DNA from: Lunularia cruciata
Taxonomy: Eukaryota; Streptophyta; Marchantiopsida; Lunulariales; Lunulariaceae
Assembly: GCA_948567375.1 (NCBI GenBank)
Contig: OX419762.1
Location: 50,697,034 to 50,761,033 of the forward strand
Length of the DNA: 64,000 nucleotides
Direction of reading: 5' to 3'
Shown: one piece after another, positions 37,117-48,510 of the stretch
Layout: each line of letters opens with the position of its first letter
Numbering within the stretch: the first letter of the stretch is position 1
Position numbers and translations under genes: made by a program
The notes under the pieces: generated by a model
Told to the model about the DNA's origin: nothing
Seen by the model: the letters and a program-made list of their open reading frames with translations, nothing else
The model's database searches: none

Positions 37117-40100
37117 GAGTGAATGGTCATAACATCAAGGATGCATTGGTTGATGGAGGATCAACAGTAAATGCCATGTCAGAAAGGTTGATGAAGAAGT
37201 TGGGTATGATACTCTCAAGACCTTCAACATTTGTGGTGAGTATGACAAACAAGCAACAAGTTTGACCAATAGGGGTGATGGATAAAGTGGTAGTTTCAAT
37301 TATGGGAGTTCAAAATCTCATGACTTTCCAAGTCTTGAAGGATTCAAGCTATGACTTACTTCTTGGGAGGCCATGGTTGAGAGCAGCACACACAACTGAT
37401 CGATGGCACAAAGGGTACTTGAGGATTGGGCTATCAAACCATAGAGTCACAATTCCTGTGACTAACACCACCAACACTTCACATTTAGATACACCATCTT
37501 CTGATTATTGGGAATCAGATTCTGAAGAAGGAGCTTTAGGTGTGGACACAAGCATGGAAGAGGAGACTTCCACGGAGGAGGATGAATCTGAATCTGATTC
37601 AGATGTGTATCCTTTGTGTGCTATGGATTTTGCACCTAAGCCAGAGGTTTTGAAGGACCCAGATAAATCACCATTGATACTTGAGGAGGTAGAGAGAAGG
37701 TTAGCTAACCTCAAGTATAGCCCAAATGTTACCAAGGAGGAGAAGGTGAGATTTGAGGAGATTTTCTGCAAGTTCATCAATGTTTTTGCTTTCATTTACA
37801 AGGATTTGAAGGAAGTCACCTTGGAGGAGCACAAGATAGAGGTGGAGTCACATGCAAGACCAATCCGCCAAAAACAACATCACATTAGCCCATCAATATC
37901 TTTGGTTATGAAGGAGGAGATTGATAAGATCAAGGAGGTTGGATTTATCTTTGAGGTAGAGAATTCAAAAGGGGTGTCTCCAATTGTCATTGTGAAGAAG
38001 AAGAATGGCAAGCTTTGGGCATGTGTGGATTACAAGAAGCTCAATGCTATTACCAAGAAGGACTACTACCTTTTGCCATTCATTGATGAGATCTTGGAGG
38101 AGGTTGCATGTCATGAGAGGTACAGTTTTGGAGATGGTTATAGTGGATATAACCAAATCAAGATTGCACTAGAGCATCAACAACTCACCACATTCACCAC
38201 ACCTTGGGGAACTTACGCTTTCAAGGTCATGCCTTTTGGGCTTTGCAATGCTCCAACCACATTCCAATGGTTCATGAACAAGGTATTTGAACCTTTCATT
38301 ATGAAATTTGTGAGAGACTTCATTGATGACTTTTGTGTCTCTGGGAGCAAGGAGGAGCAATTTGAGCACCTAATCAAGGTCTTGCAATGCTTGGATGAGG
38401 CAAATGCATCACTCAACCTAGAGAAGTGTATTTTTGGATGTGAAGAAGGTCTACTTTTGGGGCACATCATCTCCAAGGATGGAATAGCAGTTGATCCTAA
38501 GAAGGTGAGGAAAATCTCAGACCTTCCATTCCCTTCAAGCTTGACCAAGTTATGCCAATTCTTGGGGATGGTTGGATACTATAGGAGATTCATCTTCTCA
38601 TTTTCCAACAACACTTATGCATTGACCATCTACATGAAGAAGGGTGTAGATTACATGGTGATTTTGGAGGACAAGAAGGCTCTCAAAGCTTTTGAGGAGC
38701 TCAAGCAATCCCTTTTTGTAGCTCCAATTCTTGCTAAACCTGATTGGAGTAAGCCTTTCATCCTCTACATTGATGCTTCTAATGTAGCTATAGGATGCAC
38801 TATTAGTCAATTAGACCAAGATGGGCATGATCATCCAATAGCTTATGCTAGTAGGCAGATGGTTTCAGCAAAGAAGAACTACTATGTCACGGAGAGAGAA
38901 GGGTTGGCAGTGATCTTTGGTCTCAAGAAGTTTAGACACTACTTGATTGGAGGGAAAGCCACCATTGTCACAGATCACAAGGCTTTGAAGTACATCTTCA
39001 ACAAGCCTAATGTTGAAGGGAGACTAGCAAGGTGGATGATACTCTTGTCTGAGTATGACTACACCATTGAGGATAGGCCAGCAAAGAAACATGCAAATGC
39101 TGATTTGTTATCTAGGGCCTATGATCATGATGGAGATGAGCCAGTGGATGATTCCTTCCTAGATGAGGAGCTCATGACAATCTCAGTCACTCAAGAGGTT
39201 CCAATGGAGTACAAGGAGATTGTGGATTTTGTGACAAAAGGTAACTATCCAGAAGGAATGCATGCTAGGGAGAGGAAGGCCCTTGCAGCAAGATCTAGAC
39301 CTTACACAATGGTGGAAGATATTCTTTTTCACCAAGGAGCAGATGGTCTACTTCAAAGAGTAGTGGGTAAGTCTATCTTACTCATAAAGGAGTTTCATGA
39401 AGGTTTAGTGTGTGGAGTACACTTTGCAGGAAAGGTGACTGCTTTCAAGATTCTAGATGCAAGTTACCATTGGAGAGGGATTTTCAAGGATTGTCTTGAT
39501 TTTTGCAAAACTTGTCATGTTTGTCAAGCTTTTGCTAGAAAGTTTACATCCACTCCACCACTTAGATCAATTCCATTGCTAGGACCTTTTGAGAAGTGGG
39601 GAATTGATTTTGTAGGTCCTCTCAATAGAACCCCAAGGAACAATCGGTATATTGTGGTAGTTACTGATTATCTTACCAAGTAGGTTGAGGCTAGACCATT
39701 GAGGGACAAGAATGAAGATGAAGTTGGTAGATTTCTTTATGAACGCATTATCACTAGATTTGGATGCCCTTTGGAGTTGGTTTTTGATAGAGGAGGAGAG
39801 TTTACAAGAAGCATTACTATAGCCATGCTATGACATTCCTCTATCACACATAGAGTAACTACATCCTATAAGCCAAATTCCAATGGCTTGGCAGAGAGAA
39901 CCAATCAAACCTTGTGCATGATGTTTGCCAAAGATGTAGAAATGGAGGGGGCTAAACAACATTGGGACAAGAGGATTCATGCAATTTTGTGGGAGTAAAG
40001 GACAACCATGAAGACTTCCATTGGATATTCTCCATTTCAATTGGTATATGGTATTGATTCTACCCTACCTATTCACTTTGATCTTCCTACCTTCCAAAGC

Positions 40101-40469
40101 ATTCATAGGAGATTGAAGAAAGCACCAAGAGGTGATGCAGAGAAGTCAAGGAAAGATCAACTCATGGAGTTGGAAGAGGCAAGAGCAGTTGCTATGGTTC
40201 GAGTGGAGCAAGCCCAAAGGAAAAAAAAGGAGAGCTATGACAAGAGGCAAGGCAAGAATAAGGTGGATCCTTTCAAAGAAGGTGATTGGGTAATGTTGTT
40301 TGATTCCATTCGATTCAAGAGAGTGCAAAAGAAGTTTTTGCCTAAGTATTTTGGACCTTTCATAGTGGAGAAGATGTGGGGCAATTACACCTATGATCTC
40401 AAGGAGTTGGGAGGAAGACACTTTGATAGGATTAACCATGATAAGTTGAAGATATATCATAAAATGTAG
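37117..40469 (+). pseudogene. Pol of element A: protease, RT, RNase H, integrase
   Basis: The main open stretch is 37275-39683 (802 codons), with the tail open at 40008-40469. The protease active site ALVDGGS lies just upstream of a TGA at 37263-37265. It continues YDLLLGRPWL, an acidic spacer, RT (PFGLCNAP, then FIDDFCVSG with the catalytic Asp pair), RNase H (YIDASNVAIG, TDHKALKYIF, HANADLLSRA), and the integrase zinc finger and core (WGIDFVGPL, FDRGGEFT, NGLAERTNQ, carrying D, D and E). Three stops fall in the integrase (39681-39683, about 39830, about 39997). The C-terminus is basic with GDWVML and no chromodomain. Confidence 0.85.
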
Positions 40470-40516
40470 AGAGACCTTCACTTGAGGACAAAGTGAAAAC
40501 TTAGTCCGGAGGTAAA

Positions 40517-41207
40517 TGTAACACCCATTTGTGCATGTGTGTGGTATTGTGATATTTAGCTTGGTATTACAAGTACTTGAGAGATATTGTTTATATAGGG
40601 ATAAAGGATGGTTCTACACTAGTCATGATTAGCTAGAGTTAGTCATAGCTAAGATAGAAGGGACCTTACTTTAGAGGAGGTGGAAAAGATGAGCACCACT
40701 ATTTTGGATTTTAGTGTGTTGACTTGGTATTATTCCTAGGTGTTTGGCTTTGAGGAAAGAGTTGAGAACTCTTGGGCCCGCAAGCCTTTTGTTTTGAATT
40801 CTTCTTTAGTCCAAGGATAGCCCATGTGAAGGAATCCTTGACTTAGTGGTTGGGTAAAGATAAGACCACATGCTTAGGGGAATATGCCCATATGAATGGA
40901 TATTCCTTTCTACTTTTTGACTTTACTTGACTTTTAGTCTAGTAACTTGAGTTACTATGGTAATTAGTAACTTTGGTACGTAACTATTTCAAAAGTATAT
41001 AAACAAAGGGTGAGGAGGTACTCATCATCCTTTCATTTGCAACTATCTCTCTCTCATTGAGTTCTCTAGTGAGCAATGTCTTGAGTCTTGGAGTGTTAGC
41101 CTTGGAGGAGTGTGATGGAGTTGGGGTTCCTTGCCTTCTTAGTCCATGGTGCGCTGCCATAATAGCCATAAGAGGTTCATCCTGAGTGAGAGACAGACCG
41201 GCTCACA
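40517..41207 (+). repeat. LTR2 (3' LTR of A, 5' LTR of truncated copy)
   Basis: Starts TGTAACACCC after a purine-rich stretch (GTCCGGAGGTAAA) and ends GGCTCACA. A TATA box (TATATAAA) lies at 40996-41003. It is followed by another leader and gag, so the LTR is shared. Confidence 0.82.
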
Positions 41208-42538
41208 TTTTTGGTTTCGTTGCCAGGACTTCTCTAGAAGGCAAGATAATGTTCCACGTTCAATTTTACATTAGGCAGAATGAGGCTCTGAGAGCTCACT
41301 TGGAGAGAACATTAGGAGAGGAGAAGAGAGGATTAAACTTATGTTAGAGAACCAAAATCCATTTGTATACCCTGTAGTTCATTATGATGTCTTTGAGGTG
41401 ATTTTGTACATCTTGTACACATGAGAGGATTTGGAGAGATTGTGTGAGGTGGATTGTAGATTTTGGGGATTAAGGTGATTTTTGGGCAAAATCTCAAATT
41501 TGAGATCTGAACTTGAAATTTCTACACATGATAGCTTGGGTTGTCATACAGTTAGCCCACTTGAAATTATTATGAAACCTAGTATGGGCACTGGGTTAGA
41601 ATTTTTGAAAGTTGATAGGGTAAACTGCTCCCGCAACTGCATGCTCTCTGGAAAATTGCACAGAGTCTACCATTTCTTTAATTTTCATTGGATTGTTTTT
41701 TTACTTTCAAAGAAAATTCAGTACTTTATAGCCCACCTGCACACACAAAAATTAGAGAGAGATCATTTTTGAGGAGGGAGTTATGAGTTTATGAAATGAG
41801 GGGGGTGGTTTTGAGACCAAATCTGAAATATGTGTGCTGAATAGAAAGGTGTCTAGGACAAACGGCTTGATGAAAAGATCTACAATTTTGCAGGGATAAA
41901 TGCCCTGGAGTTGTGATCAAGTGTGAAAAATTTAAGAGGACTATCACATACAAGTTAAGAGATTTAAGTGAAATTGTAAGGAAGGGTCAATTCTACAGAG
42001 TTGAGATCTCATGCATGAGTAGTTTGAGAGCAACAAAAAGCATGTTTGAGTGTTTAGATTCATCTTGGGAACATGGAGGGTCATCAAGAGTGGAAATTGA
42101 GACTATGCAAGGTTCCAAAAAGGTTTGAGGTGATTGTAGGGGTGGATTTGAGGAAAAGAGAGTTAACAATAGAATTTGAAGAGAGTGTCCAAAAACCTAC
42201 GCCACTTGGAAGAAAGAGTGAGTCTAAGTGCTTTCTATGTAGAGAGAAGGGACATAAGGAAAGTTCATGTCCATTGACCTTTGAGAGCAAGAGATTGAGG
42301 GAAAGGAGAGGCTTACTTGACTTGGGTTTGCATGTTGGACCTTCTTCACCAAGATTGGGAGGGAGAAGATCTAAGACCAAGGAGTTGTGTGAGGTTTGTG
42401 AGTGGAAGGATTTCCAAAAGGACATGAGTGTAGTGGAGTAAAAGCACTTTTGGAGACTTTGGTGAAGGATCTTGGAGAGAGTCTTAGTACAAATACAGAA
42501 AAACTATCACCTTCATTAGCTAGTTCTCAAGATAAGTG

Positions 42539-42703
42539 ATGGAAATAATCTTTCAACTTATGGATAAACTATCCATGAAAGTTAGATTAATATGCACTCT
42601 AGGATTTGATGTTGCTATAAAAATCTTGGAGCAACCTGAACCTTTTGTATTCCCTAGAGTGGATTATTCTCAGATGGTGGTAGTCATGTATATACTCTAT
42701 TAG
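42539..42703 (+). CDS. Leader small ORF 2 (54 residues), open copy
   Basis: ATG to TAG. Begins MEIIFQLMDKLSM, then KVRLICTLGFDVAIKIL, PEPFVFPRVDYS and a hydrophobic end YILY. Same length and position as at 35415 and 45479. The same pattern occurs in both leader ORFs of element D. No known domain recognised. Confidence 0.6.
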   Translation: MEIIFQLMDKLSMKVRLICTLGFDVAIKILEQPEPFVFPRVDYSQMVVVMYILY

Positions 42704-42775
42704 TAATAGAGTGAGAGAAAAGAAAAGAAAAAAAGAAAAAAAATTGAGAGAAAAGAAATATAGTGAGAGGTTAAG

Positions 42776-43396
42776 ATGAGGAAACTTCCGGTTTTCTTTG
42801 GCAAGGATGGAGAAGATGTGGAGGGCTTTGTGAGAGAATTCAAGAGAGCTTGCATAGGAAAAAATGAGAGGAGGAAGAATGAGTGGGCCTCATTATTACC
42901 AGATTTCTTTGAGGATGTAGCACTTACATGGTATGAGTCGGAATACCAAAAGAGAGAGAGGAGAGATGGGGAAGAGGAGTCTTGGGAGACTTTGACTTTA
43001 GCACTCATTGAGAAATTTCTTCCTGATGAGAGTTATGAGAGATTGATGAGTGAGGTTACATTTCTCAAGCAAGGAGATGGAGAGAAAGTGAGGGTCTATG
43101 TGGAAAAGTTACAGTCCAGATTTCGTATAGCGTTGAGGAAGGCTAGGGATGATGTGGAGACTACTATAATTGGCATAGGGGCCATGCTCACCAAGAATTT
43201 TGTGGGAGGATTGAGACCACAAATTAGAAGCAAGGTGAGATATGAAAAACCTTCTTCCAAGGTTGAAGCTATCAAGATTGCAATTTGTATGGAGGAGAGT
43301 TTGGAAGGAGATGAGAGTGATTTGGTGGTGAAGGAGGTTGTGCATCCTCCTCAAGGCTACAAGTATGGTGGAACTTCTGATACTTTGGTGGCAAGG
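42776..43396 (+). pseudogene. Truncated Gag of second copy
   Basis: Begins MRKLPVFFGKDGEDVEGFV and matches element A gag to the SDTLV segment, with a small in-frame deletion (VEKLQ instead of VERVERLQ). It ends at the junction with unrelated DNA, so the spacer and knuckle are missing. Confidence 0.85.
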
Positions 43397-43451
43397 TGTG
43401 ACAACCCAACAAATATCACTTTTGCGGTAATCGGGTAAGTAAAGTTCGTTC

Positions 43452-44143
43452 CGTAACACCCATTTGTGCATGTGTGTGGTATTGTGATATTTAGCTTGAT
43501 ATTACAAGTACTTAAGAGATATTATTTATATAGAGATAAATGATGGTTCTATATTAGTCATGGTTAGCTAAAGTTAGTCATAGCTAAGATAGATGGGACC
43601 TTACTTTAGAGGAAGTAGAAAAGATGAGCACCACTATTTTGGATTTTAGTGTGTTGACTTGGTATTATTCCTAGGTGTTTGGCTTTGAGGAAAGAGTTGA
43701 GAACTCTTGGGCCCGCAAGCCTTTTTGTTTTGGATTCTTCTTTAGTCCAAGGATAGCCCATGTGAAGGAATCCTTGACTTAGTGGTTGGGTCAAGATAAG
43801 ACCACATGCTTAGGGGAATATGTCCATGTGAATGGATATTCCTTTCTACTTTTTGACTTTACTTGATTTTTAGTCTAGTAACTTGAGTTATTATGGTAAT
43901 TAGTAACTTTGGTACGTAACTATTTCACAAGTATATAAACAAGGGGTGAGGAGGTACTCATCATCCTTTCATTTGCAACTATCTCTTTCTCATTGAGTTC
44001 TCTAGCGAGCAATGTCTTGAGTCTTGGAGTGTTAGCCTTGGAGGAGTATGATGGAGTTGGGGTTCCTTGCCTTCTTAGTCCATGGTGCGCTACCATAATA
44101 GCCATCGGAGGTTCATCTTGAGTGAGAGACAGGCCGGCTCACA
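43452..44143 (+). repeat. Element C LTR3 (5' LTR)
   Basis: Third copy of the LTR. The first base is C instead of T (CGTAACACCC); it ends GGCTCACA, followed by TTTT and the primer-site-like sequence at 44148-44165. Confidence 0.82.
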
Positions 44144-44184
44144 TTTTTGGTTCCATTGCCGGGACCTCTCTAGAAGGCAAGATA

Positions 44185-44355
44185 ATGTTCCGCGTCCAAT
44201 TCTACATTAGGCAGAAGGAGGCTATGAGAGCTCACTTGGAGAGAACATTAGGAGAGGAGAGGGCTGAACTTATGTTAGAGAACCAAGATCCATTTGTATA
44301 CCCTGTAGTTCATTATGATGTCTTTGAGGTGATTTTGTACATCTTGTACACTTGA
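44185..44355 (+). CDS. Leader small ORF 1 (56 residues), open copy
   Basis: ATG 20 bases after the primer-site-like sequence; stop TGA. Reads MFRVQFYIRQKEAMRAHL, then RTLGEERAELML, DPFVYPVVHYDVF and EVILYILYT. It shares spacing and key residues (LG-E, PFVxPVV, YIL) with small ORF 2 of the same element and with both leader ORFs of D. An earlier GTG at 44122 in the same frame is possible but would overlap the LTR and primer site. Function unknown. Confidence 0.6.
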   Translation: MFRVQFYIRQKEAMRAHLERTLGEERAELMLENQDPFVYPVVHYDVFEVILYILYT

Positions 44356-45002
44356 GAGGAATTGGAGAGATTGTGTGAGGTGGATTGTAGATTTTGGGGA
44401 TTAAGGTGATTTTGGGCAAAATCTCAAGTTTAAGATCTGGACTTGAGATTTCTACACATGATAGCTTGGGTTATCTTTTAGTTAGCACACTTGAATTTAT
44501 TTTGAGAGCTTCTATGCGAACTGGGCTAGAATTTTTGAAAGTTGATAGGGTAAAGTGCTCCCGCAACTGCATGCTCTCTGGAAAATTGTACAGAGTCTGC
44601 CATTTCTTTAATTTTCAGTGAATTGTTCTGAAAATTTTCAAGAAAATTCAGTGCATTGTATCCTACCTGTTGCCACAAAAATTAGAGAGAGATCGTTCTT
44701 GCGCATGGAGAAATGAGTTTTTGAAGTGAGGGGGGTGGTTTTCAGACCAAATCTGAAATATGGATGCTGAATAGAAAGGTGTCTAGGCCAAATGGCTAGA
44801 TGAAAAGATCTGAAATTTTGCAGGGAAGGACGCCCTAGAGTTGTTATCAAGTGTGCAAAATTTCAGAGGACTGTGACATATTGGTTGGGAGATTTGAGTG
44901 ACATTGTGAGAAAGGGTCAATTCTGCAGAGTGGAGATCTCATGCATGAGAAGTTTGAGATCAACAAAAAGCATATTTGAGTGTTTAGATTCATCTTGGGA
45001 AC

Positions 45003-45476
45003 ATGGAGGGTCATCAAGAGTGGAAATTGAGATTATGCAAGGTTCCCCAAGGGTTTGAGGTGATTGTAGGGGTTGATTTGAGGAAAAGAGAGTTTACAAT
45101 AGAATTTGAAGAGAGTATTGAGAGGATCCAAAAACCTACACCACTTGGAGGAAAGAGTGAGTCTAAGTGCTTTCTATGTGGAGAGAAGGGACATAAGGCA
45201 AGTTCATGTCCATTGACCTTGGAGAGCAAGAGGTTGAGGGAAAGGAGAGGCTTACTTGACTTGGGTTTGCATGTTGGACCTTCTTCACCAAGATTGGGAG
45301 GGAGAAGATCTAAGACCAAGGAGTTGTGTGAGGTTTGTGGAGTTGAAGGACTTCCAAAAGGACATGAGTGTAGTGGAGTAAAAGCACTTTTGGAAACTTT
45401 GGTGAAGGATTTTGGAGAGAGTCTTAGTACAGCTATAGAAATACTACCACCTTCATCGGCTAGTTCTCAAGATTAG
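45003..45476 (+). CDS. Leader zinc-knuckle ORF of element C
   Basis: 157 codons ahead of gag, separate from it. After a short N-terminus it reads FEVIVGVDLRKREFTIEF, then a CCHC knuckle CFLCGEKGHKASSC and a second Cys/His cluster CEVCGVEGLPKGHEC. The order 'VDL strand block, acidic strand, knuckle' recalls the CCHC part of plant LINE/gag-like proteins with DUF4283, but the similarity is weak. The stop TAG is two bases before the ATG of small ORF 2, an arrangement suited to termination-reinitiation. The copies at 34.9 kb and 42.1 kb are damaged. Confidence 0.6.
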   Translation: MEGHQEWKLRLCKVPQGFEVIVGVDLRKREFTIEFEESIERIQKPTPLGGKSESKCFLCGEKGHKASSCPLTLESKRLRERRGLLDLGLHVGPSSPRLGGRRSKTKELCEVCGVEGLPKGHECSGVKALLETLVKDFGESLSTAIEILPPSSASSQD

Positions 45477-45478
45477 TG

Positions 45479-45643
45479 ATGGAGATAATCTTTCAACTTA
45501 TGGATAAACTATCCATGAGAGTTAGATTAATATGCACTCTAGGATTTGATGTTGCTATAGAAATCTTGGAACAACCTGAACCTTTTGTGTTCCCTAGAGT
45601 GGATTATTCTCAGATGGTGTTAGTCATTTATATACTCTATTAG
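45479..45643 (+). CDS. Leader small ORF 2 (54 residues) of element C
   Basis: Begins MEIIFQLMDKLSMRVRLI, then TLGFDVAIEIL, PEPFVFPRVDYS and YILY, TAG. It lies between the zinc-knuckle ORF and gag (ATG 45712). Open in two of three family copies with identical length. Confidence 0.62.
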   Translation: MEIIFQLMDKLSMRVRLICTLGFDVAIEILEQPEPFVFPRVDYSQMVLVIYILY

Positions 45644-45711
45644 TAATAGAGTGAGAGGAAAGAAAAGAGAAAAAAATTTTTGAGAGAAAAGAAAGATAGT
45701 GAGGGGTTAAG

Positions 45712-47767
45712 ATGGGGAAACTTCCGGTTTTCTTTGGCAAGGATGGAGAAGATGTGGAGGGCTTTGTGAGAGACTTCAAGAGAGCTTGCATAGGAAACAA
45801 TGAGAGGAGGAAGAATGAGTGGGTCTCATTATTACCAGATTTCTTTGAGGATGCAGCACTTACATGGTATGAGTCAGAATACCAAAAGAGAGAGAGGAGA
45901 GATGGGGAAGAGGAGTCTTGGGAGACTTTGACTTCAACACTCATTGAGAACTTTCTTCCTGATGAGAGTTATGAGAGATTGATGAGTGAGGTTACATTTC
46001 TCAAGCAAGGAGATGGAGAGAAAGTGAGAGTCTATGTGGAAAGAGTGGAAAAGTTAGAGTCCAGATTTCGCATAGTGTTGAGGAAGGGTGGAGATGATGT
46101 GGAGACTACAATGATTGGCATAGAGGCCATGCTCACCAAGAATTTTGTGGGAGGATTGAGACCACAAATTAGAAGCAAGGTGAGATATGAGAAACCTTCT
46201 TCCAAGGTTGAAGCTATCAAGATTGCAATTCGTATGGAGGAGAGTTTGGAAAGGGATGAGAGTGATTTGGTGGTGAAGGAGGTTGTGCATCCTCCTCAAG
46301 GCTACAAGTATGGTGGAACTTCTGATAGTTTGGTGACAAGGGTTGCACCACAAGTAGTAGTTGCTCCAGTTCTTGCACCTCCACCAAAAGATCCACTCCA
46401 AACCATCACAGAACAACTTGCGGATCTCAAGATCAATGTGGTGCAACTATGGGAGAAGAGAGAGGTGGATCAAAATGTAGGGAGAGGGCCTAGGAGTTAT
46501 GGAAACTATCCATATAGAGGAGGCCAACCAGCCAACAATTTCAATGATAGAAATTGTTTTGGTTGTGGAGGAAGAGGCCATATCTAAAGGAATTGCCCAA
46601 ATTCCACTTACCATGGAGGAAGGGGTTATGAGGGAGCCAATAGAGGGAAAGAGGGAGGTAGTGAAACCCAAGTGGCTCCTAATCCCAACAAAGGTAAGGG
46701 GATAGCATCCATAGATGTGGTTGAGAGCAAGTATGAGAAGGGAGAGTGCTCCAACTCCAAGGGTCTTAATTTGGAGCTTTTGGCACAAGAGAAGAAGAGA
46801 GCTCGTTTTGCAGAGGATGTTCACTTTTCTCAAGGATTTACTTCAAGCAAGGATACTCCTATGTCTACTAGGAGCACTCGCACCTCAACACCATCAACAA
46901 CAAAGACTCCAAGGAAGAAGTTGGGGATGGAGGACTTCTTGATCTCAAAGCAACAATGGAACTACAATGTGTTGGAGGATGTTGGTAGTCACAAGGCTAA
47001 CATCACAGTGGGCCAATTAATTGCTTTGAACCCTACCTTGAGAAAGGAGCTTAGAGGTGGTTTGAGTTCTACAAGGAGCAAGAAGAAGAAGAAGGCAAAA
47101 GTTCCAGTATCAATGAGGGTGGTGGATGCCAAGCCAGCACCATGGGAGGCTTGTGAATATGCCTCCAAGATTGATGTGAGAGTGAATGGTCACAACATCA
47201 AGGATGCATTGGTTGATGGAGGATCAGCAGTGAATGCCATGTCAGAAAGGTTGATGAAGAAGTTGGGTATGATACCCTCAAGACCTTCAACATTTGTGGT
47301 GAGCATGGCAAACAAGCAACAAGTTCGACCAGTAGGGGTGATGGATAAAGTGGTAGTTTCAGTTATGGGAGTTCAAAATCTCATGACCTTCCAAGTCTTG
47401 AAGGATTCAAGCTATGACTTACTTCTTGGGAGGCCATGGTTGAGAGCAGCACACACAACTGATCGATGGCACGAAGGGTACTTGAGGATTGGGCCATCAA
47501 ACCATAGAGTCACAATTCATGTGACTAACACCACCAACACTTCACATTCAGATACACCATCTTCTGATTATTGGGAATCAGATTCTGAAGAAGGAGCTTT
47601 AGGTGTGGACACAAGCATGGAAGAGGAGACTTCCACGGAGGAGGATGAATTTGAATCTGATTCAGATGTGTATCCTTTGTGTGCTATGGATTTTGCACCT
47701 AAGCCAGAGGTTTTGAAGGACCCAAACAAATCACCATTGACACTTGAGGAGGTAGAGAGAAGGTTAG
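45712..47767 (+). pseudogene. Gag-protease part of element C
   Basis: The same frame runs from MGKLPVFFGKDG through a stop at 46585-46587 (inside the knuckle; element A has CAA there) and on to 47767. It includes NPTLRKELRGGL, the protease block ALVDGGSAVNAMS, YDLLLGRPWL and an acidic Ser/Glu spacer, ending at EEVERRL. Element D enters immediately after. This copy shows that gag and protease belong to one frame. Confidence 0.86.
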
Positions 47768-48144
47768 TGTAATGCCAATGGTTAGCCATATGATCTAGAT
47801 GTGAAATTTGGTTTGGTAACATCTAGAATTTAGCTTTCCAACGGTACCTTACTCATGTGATTCTGAGATTCCTACAGGAAGATTCCCTAAAAGATTCCCT
47901 CCGGTCAAAGCTCGTTTGACCAACCAGATAGGACCTAGACCAGACAGGTCACCCATCCAAATCAGTAATCCAAGGGTGGAGCTTGCTGACATGTCACCTA
48001 TCTATGTTCCTAATCCTATGGTGGAGCTTCCTTGGAGGAGATCCTCTTTGTCTATATAATAAAGAGAAGGTGCTCCCTTGGGGCATCGGATGTTTGAGTG
48101 TGCAATCTGTGTTTCCTCTCTTCTCTTGTCCTTGGAGTATTACA
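47768..48144 (+). repeat. Element D 5' LTR
   Basis: TGTAATGCC...ATTACA, 377 bp, with TATATAATAAAG near 48054 as promoter/polyadenylation-like signal. Confidence 0.95.
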
Positions 48145-48145
48145 A

Positions 48146-48157
48146 TGGTATCAGAGC
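48146..48157 (+). promoter_or_regulatory. Primer binding site, initiator tRNA-Met
   Basis: TGGTATCAGAGC, the standard plant primer site complementary to the 3' end of initiator tRNA-Met, one base after the LTR. Confidence 0.93.
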
Positions 48158-48284
48158 GAGTGTTCTAGTCCAAGAGAGTGGATCACCCCTCTTGGAATAG
48201 CACGAACTACTGAAACTGAGTAATTTGAGGTGGAGAACATAGAGTAATCGTTAGACTTAGGAAGGACTTTAGAGAGCGGATGGG

Positions 48285-48506
48285 ATGGATGCGCCGGGAG
48301 GACAATTTCCCGCACCTAGCTTTCCATTCTCAAACCCATTCCACATCAAGGTTATGTACATCCAGCGTGAGCAGATGAGAGTATCGCTAGTTTATCACTT
48401 CGGTACTGAATTCATGGACAGAGTGATGAACTCACCAAACCCGGTGATTCTACCTGTGGTGATATATGACAAAGAGTGGGATTTGACGATCTACATTCTA
48501 TTATGA
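48285..48506 (+). CDS. Leader small ORF 1 of element D (73 residues)
   Basis: Follows the primer site. After a Pro/Phe-rich start it reads HIKVMYIQREQMRVSLVYHF, then GTEFMDRVMNS, PNPVILPVVIYDKEW and TIYILL, TGA. Compared with small ORF 2 of element C: QMRVSLVYHFG against SMRVRLICTLG, and PVILPVVIYD against PFVFPRVDYS, with the same spacing and YIL end. No known domain. Confidence 0.62.
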   Translation: MDAPGGQFPAPSFPFSNPFHIKVMYIQREQMRVSLVYHFGTEFMDRVMNSPNPVILPVVIYDKEWDLTIYILL

Positions 48507-48510
48507 TAAT

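Larger units (their letters stand above)
33404..41207 (+). mobile_element. Element A: Ty3/gypsy with leader ORFs
   Basis: Full-length but inactive element: LTR1 33404-34075, leader, gag 35650-37116, pol to 40469, LTR2 40517-41207. The protease motif is DGGS (as in Tat/Athila-type elements), there is no chromodomain, and the primer site resembles that of Athila-type elements. Pol has a 1-base deletion near 37092 and stops at 37263, 39681, about 39830 and about 39997. A related copy (C) has sense codons at the first two sites. LTR2 also serves as the 5' LTR of a truncated copy, so two or more elements share LTRs in tandem. Confidence 0.88.
41208..43451 (+). mobile_element. Truncated second copy: leader plus partial gag
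   Basis: Primer-site-like TGGTTTCGTTGCCAGGAC follows at 41212. Then come decayed small ORF 1 (41249-41424), the zinc-knuckle ORF (42073-42441, frame change at its 3' end), intact small ORF 2 (42539-42703) and gag from 42776. Gag is cut at about 43396. The last 55 bases (43397-43451) do not belong to gag; they begin TGTGACAACCC and stop where LTR3 starts. Confidence 0.78.
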
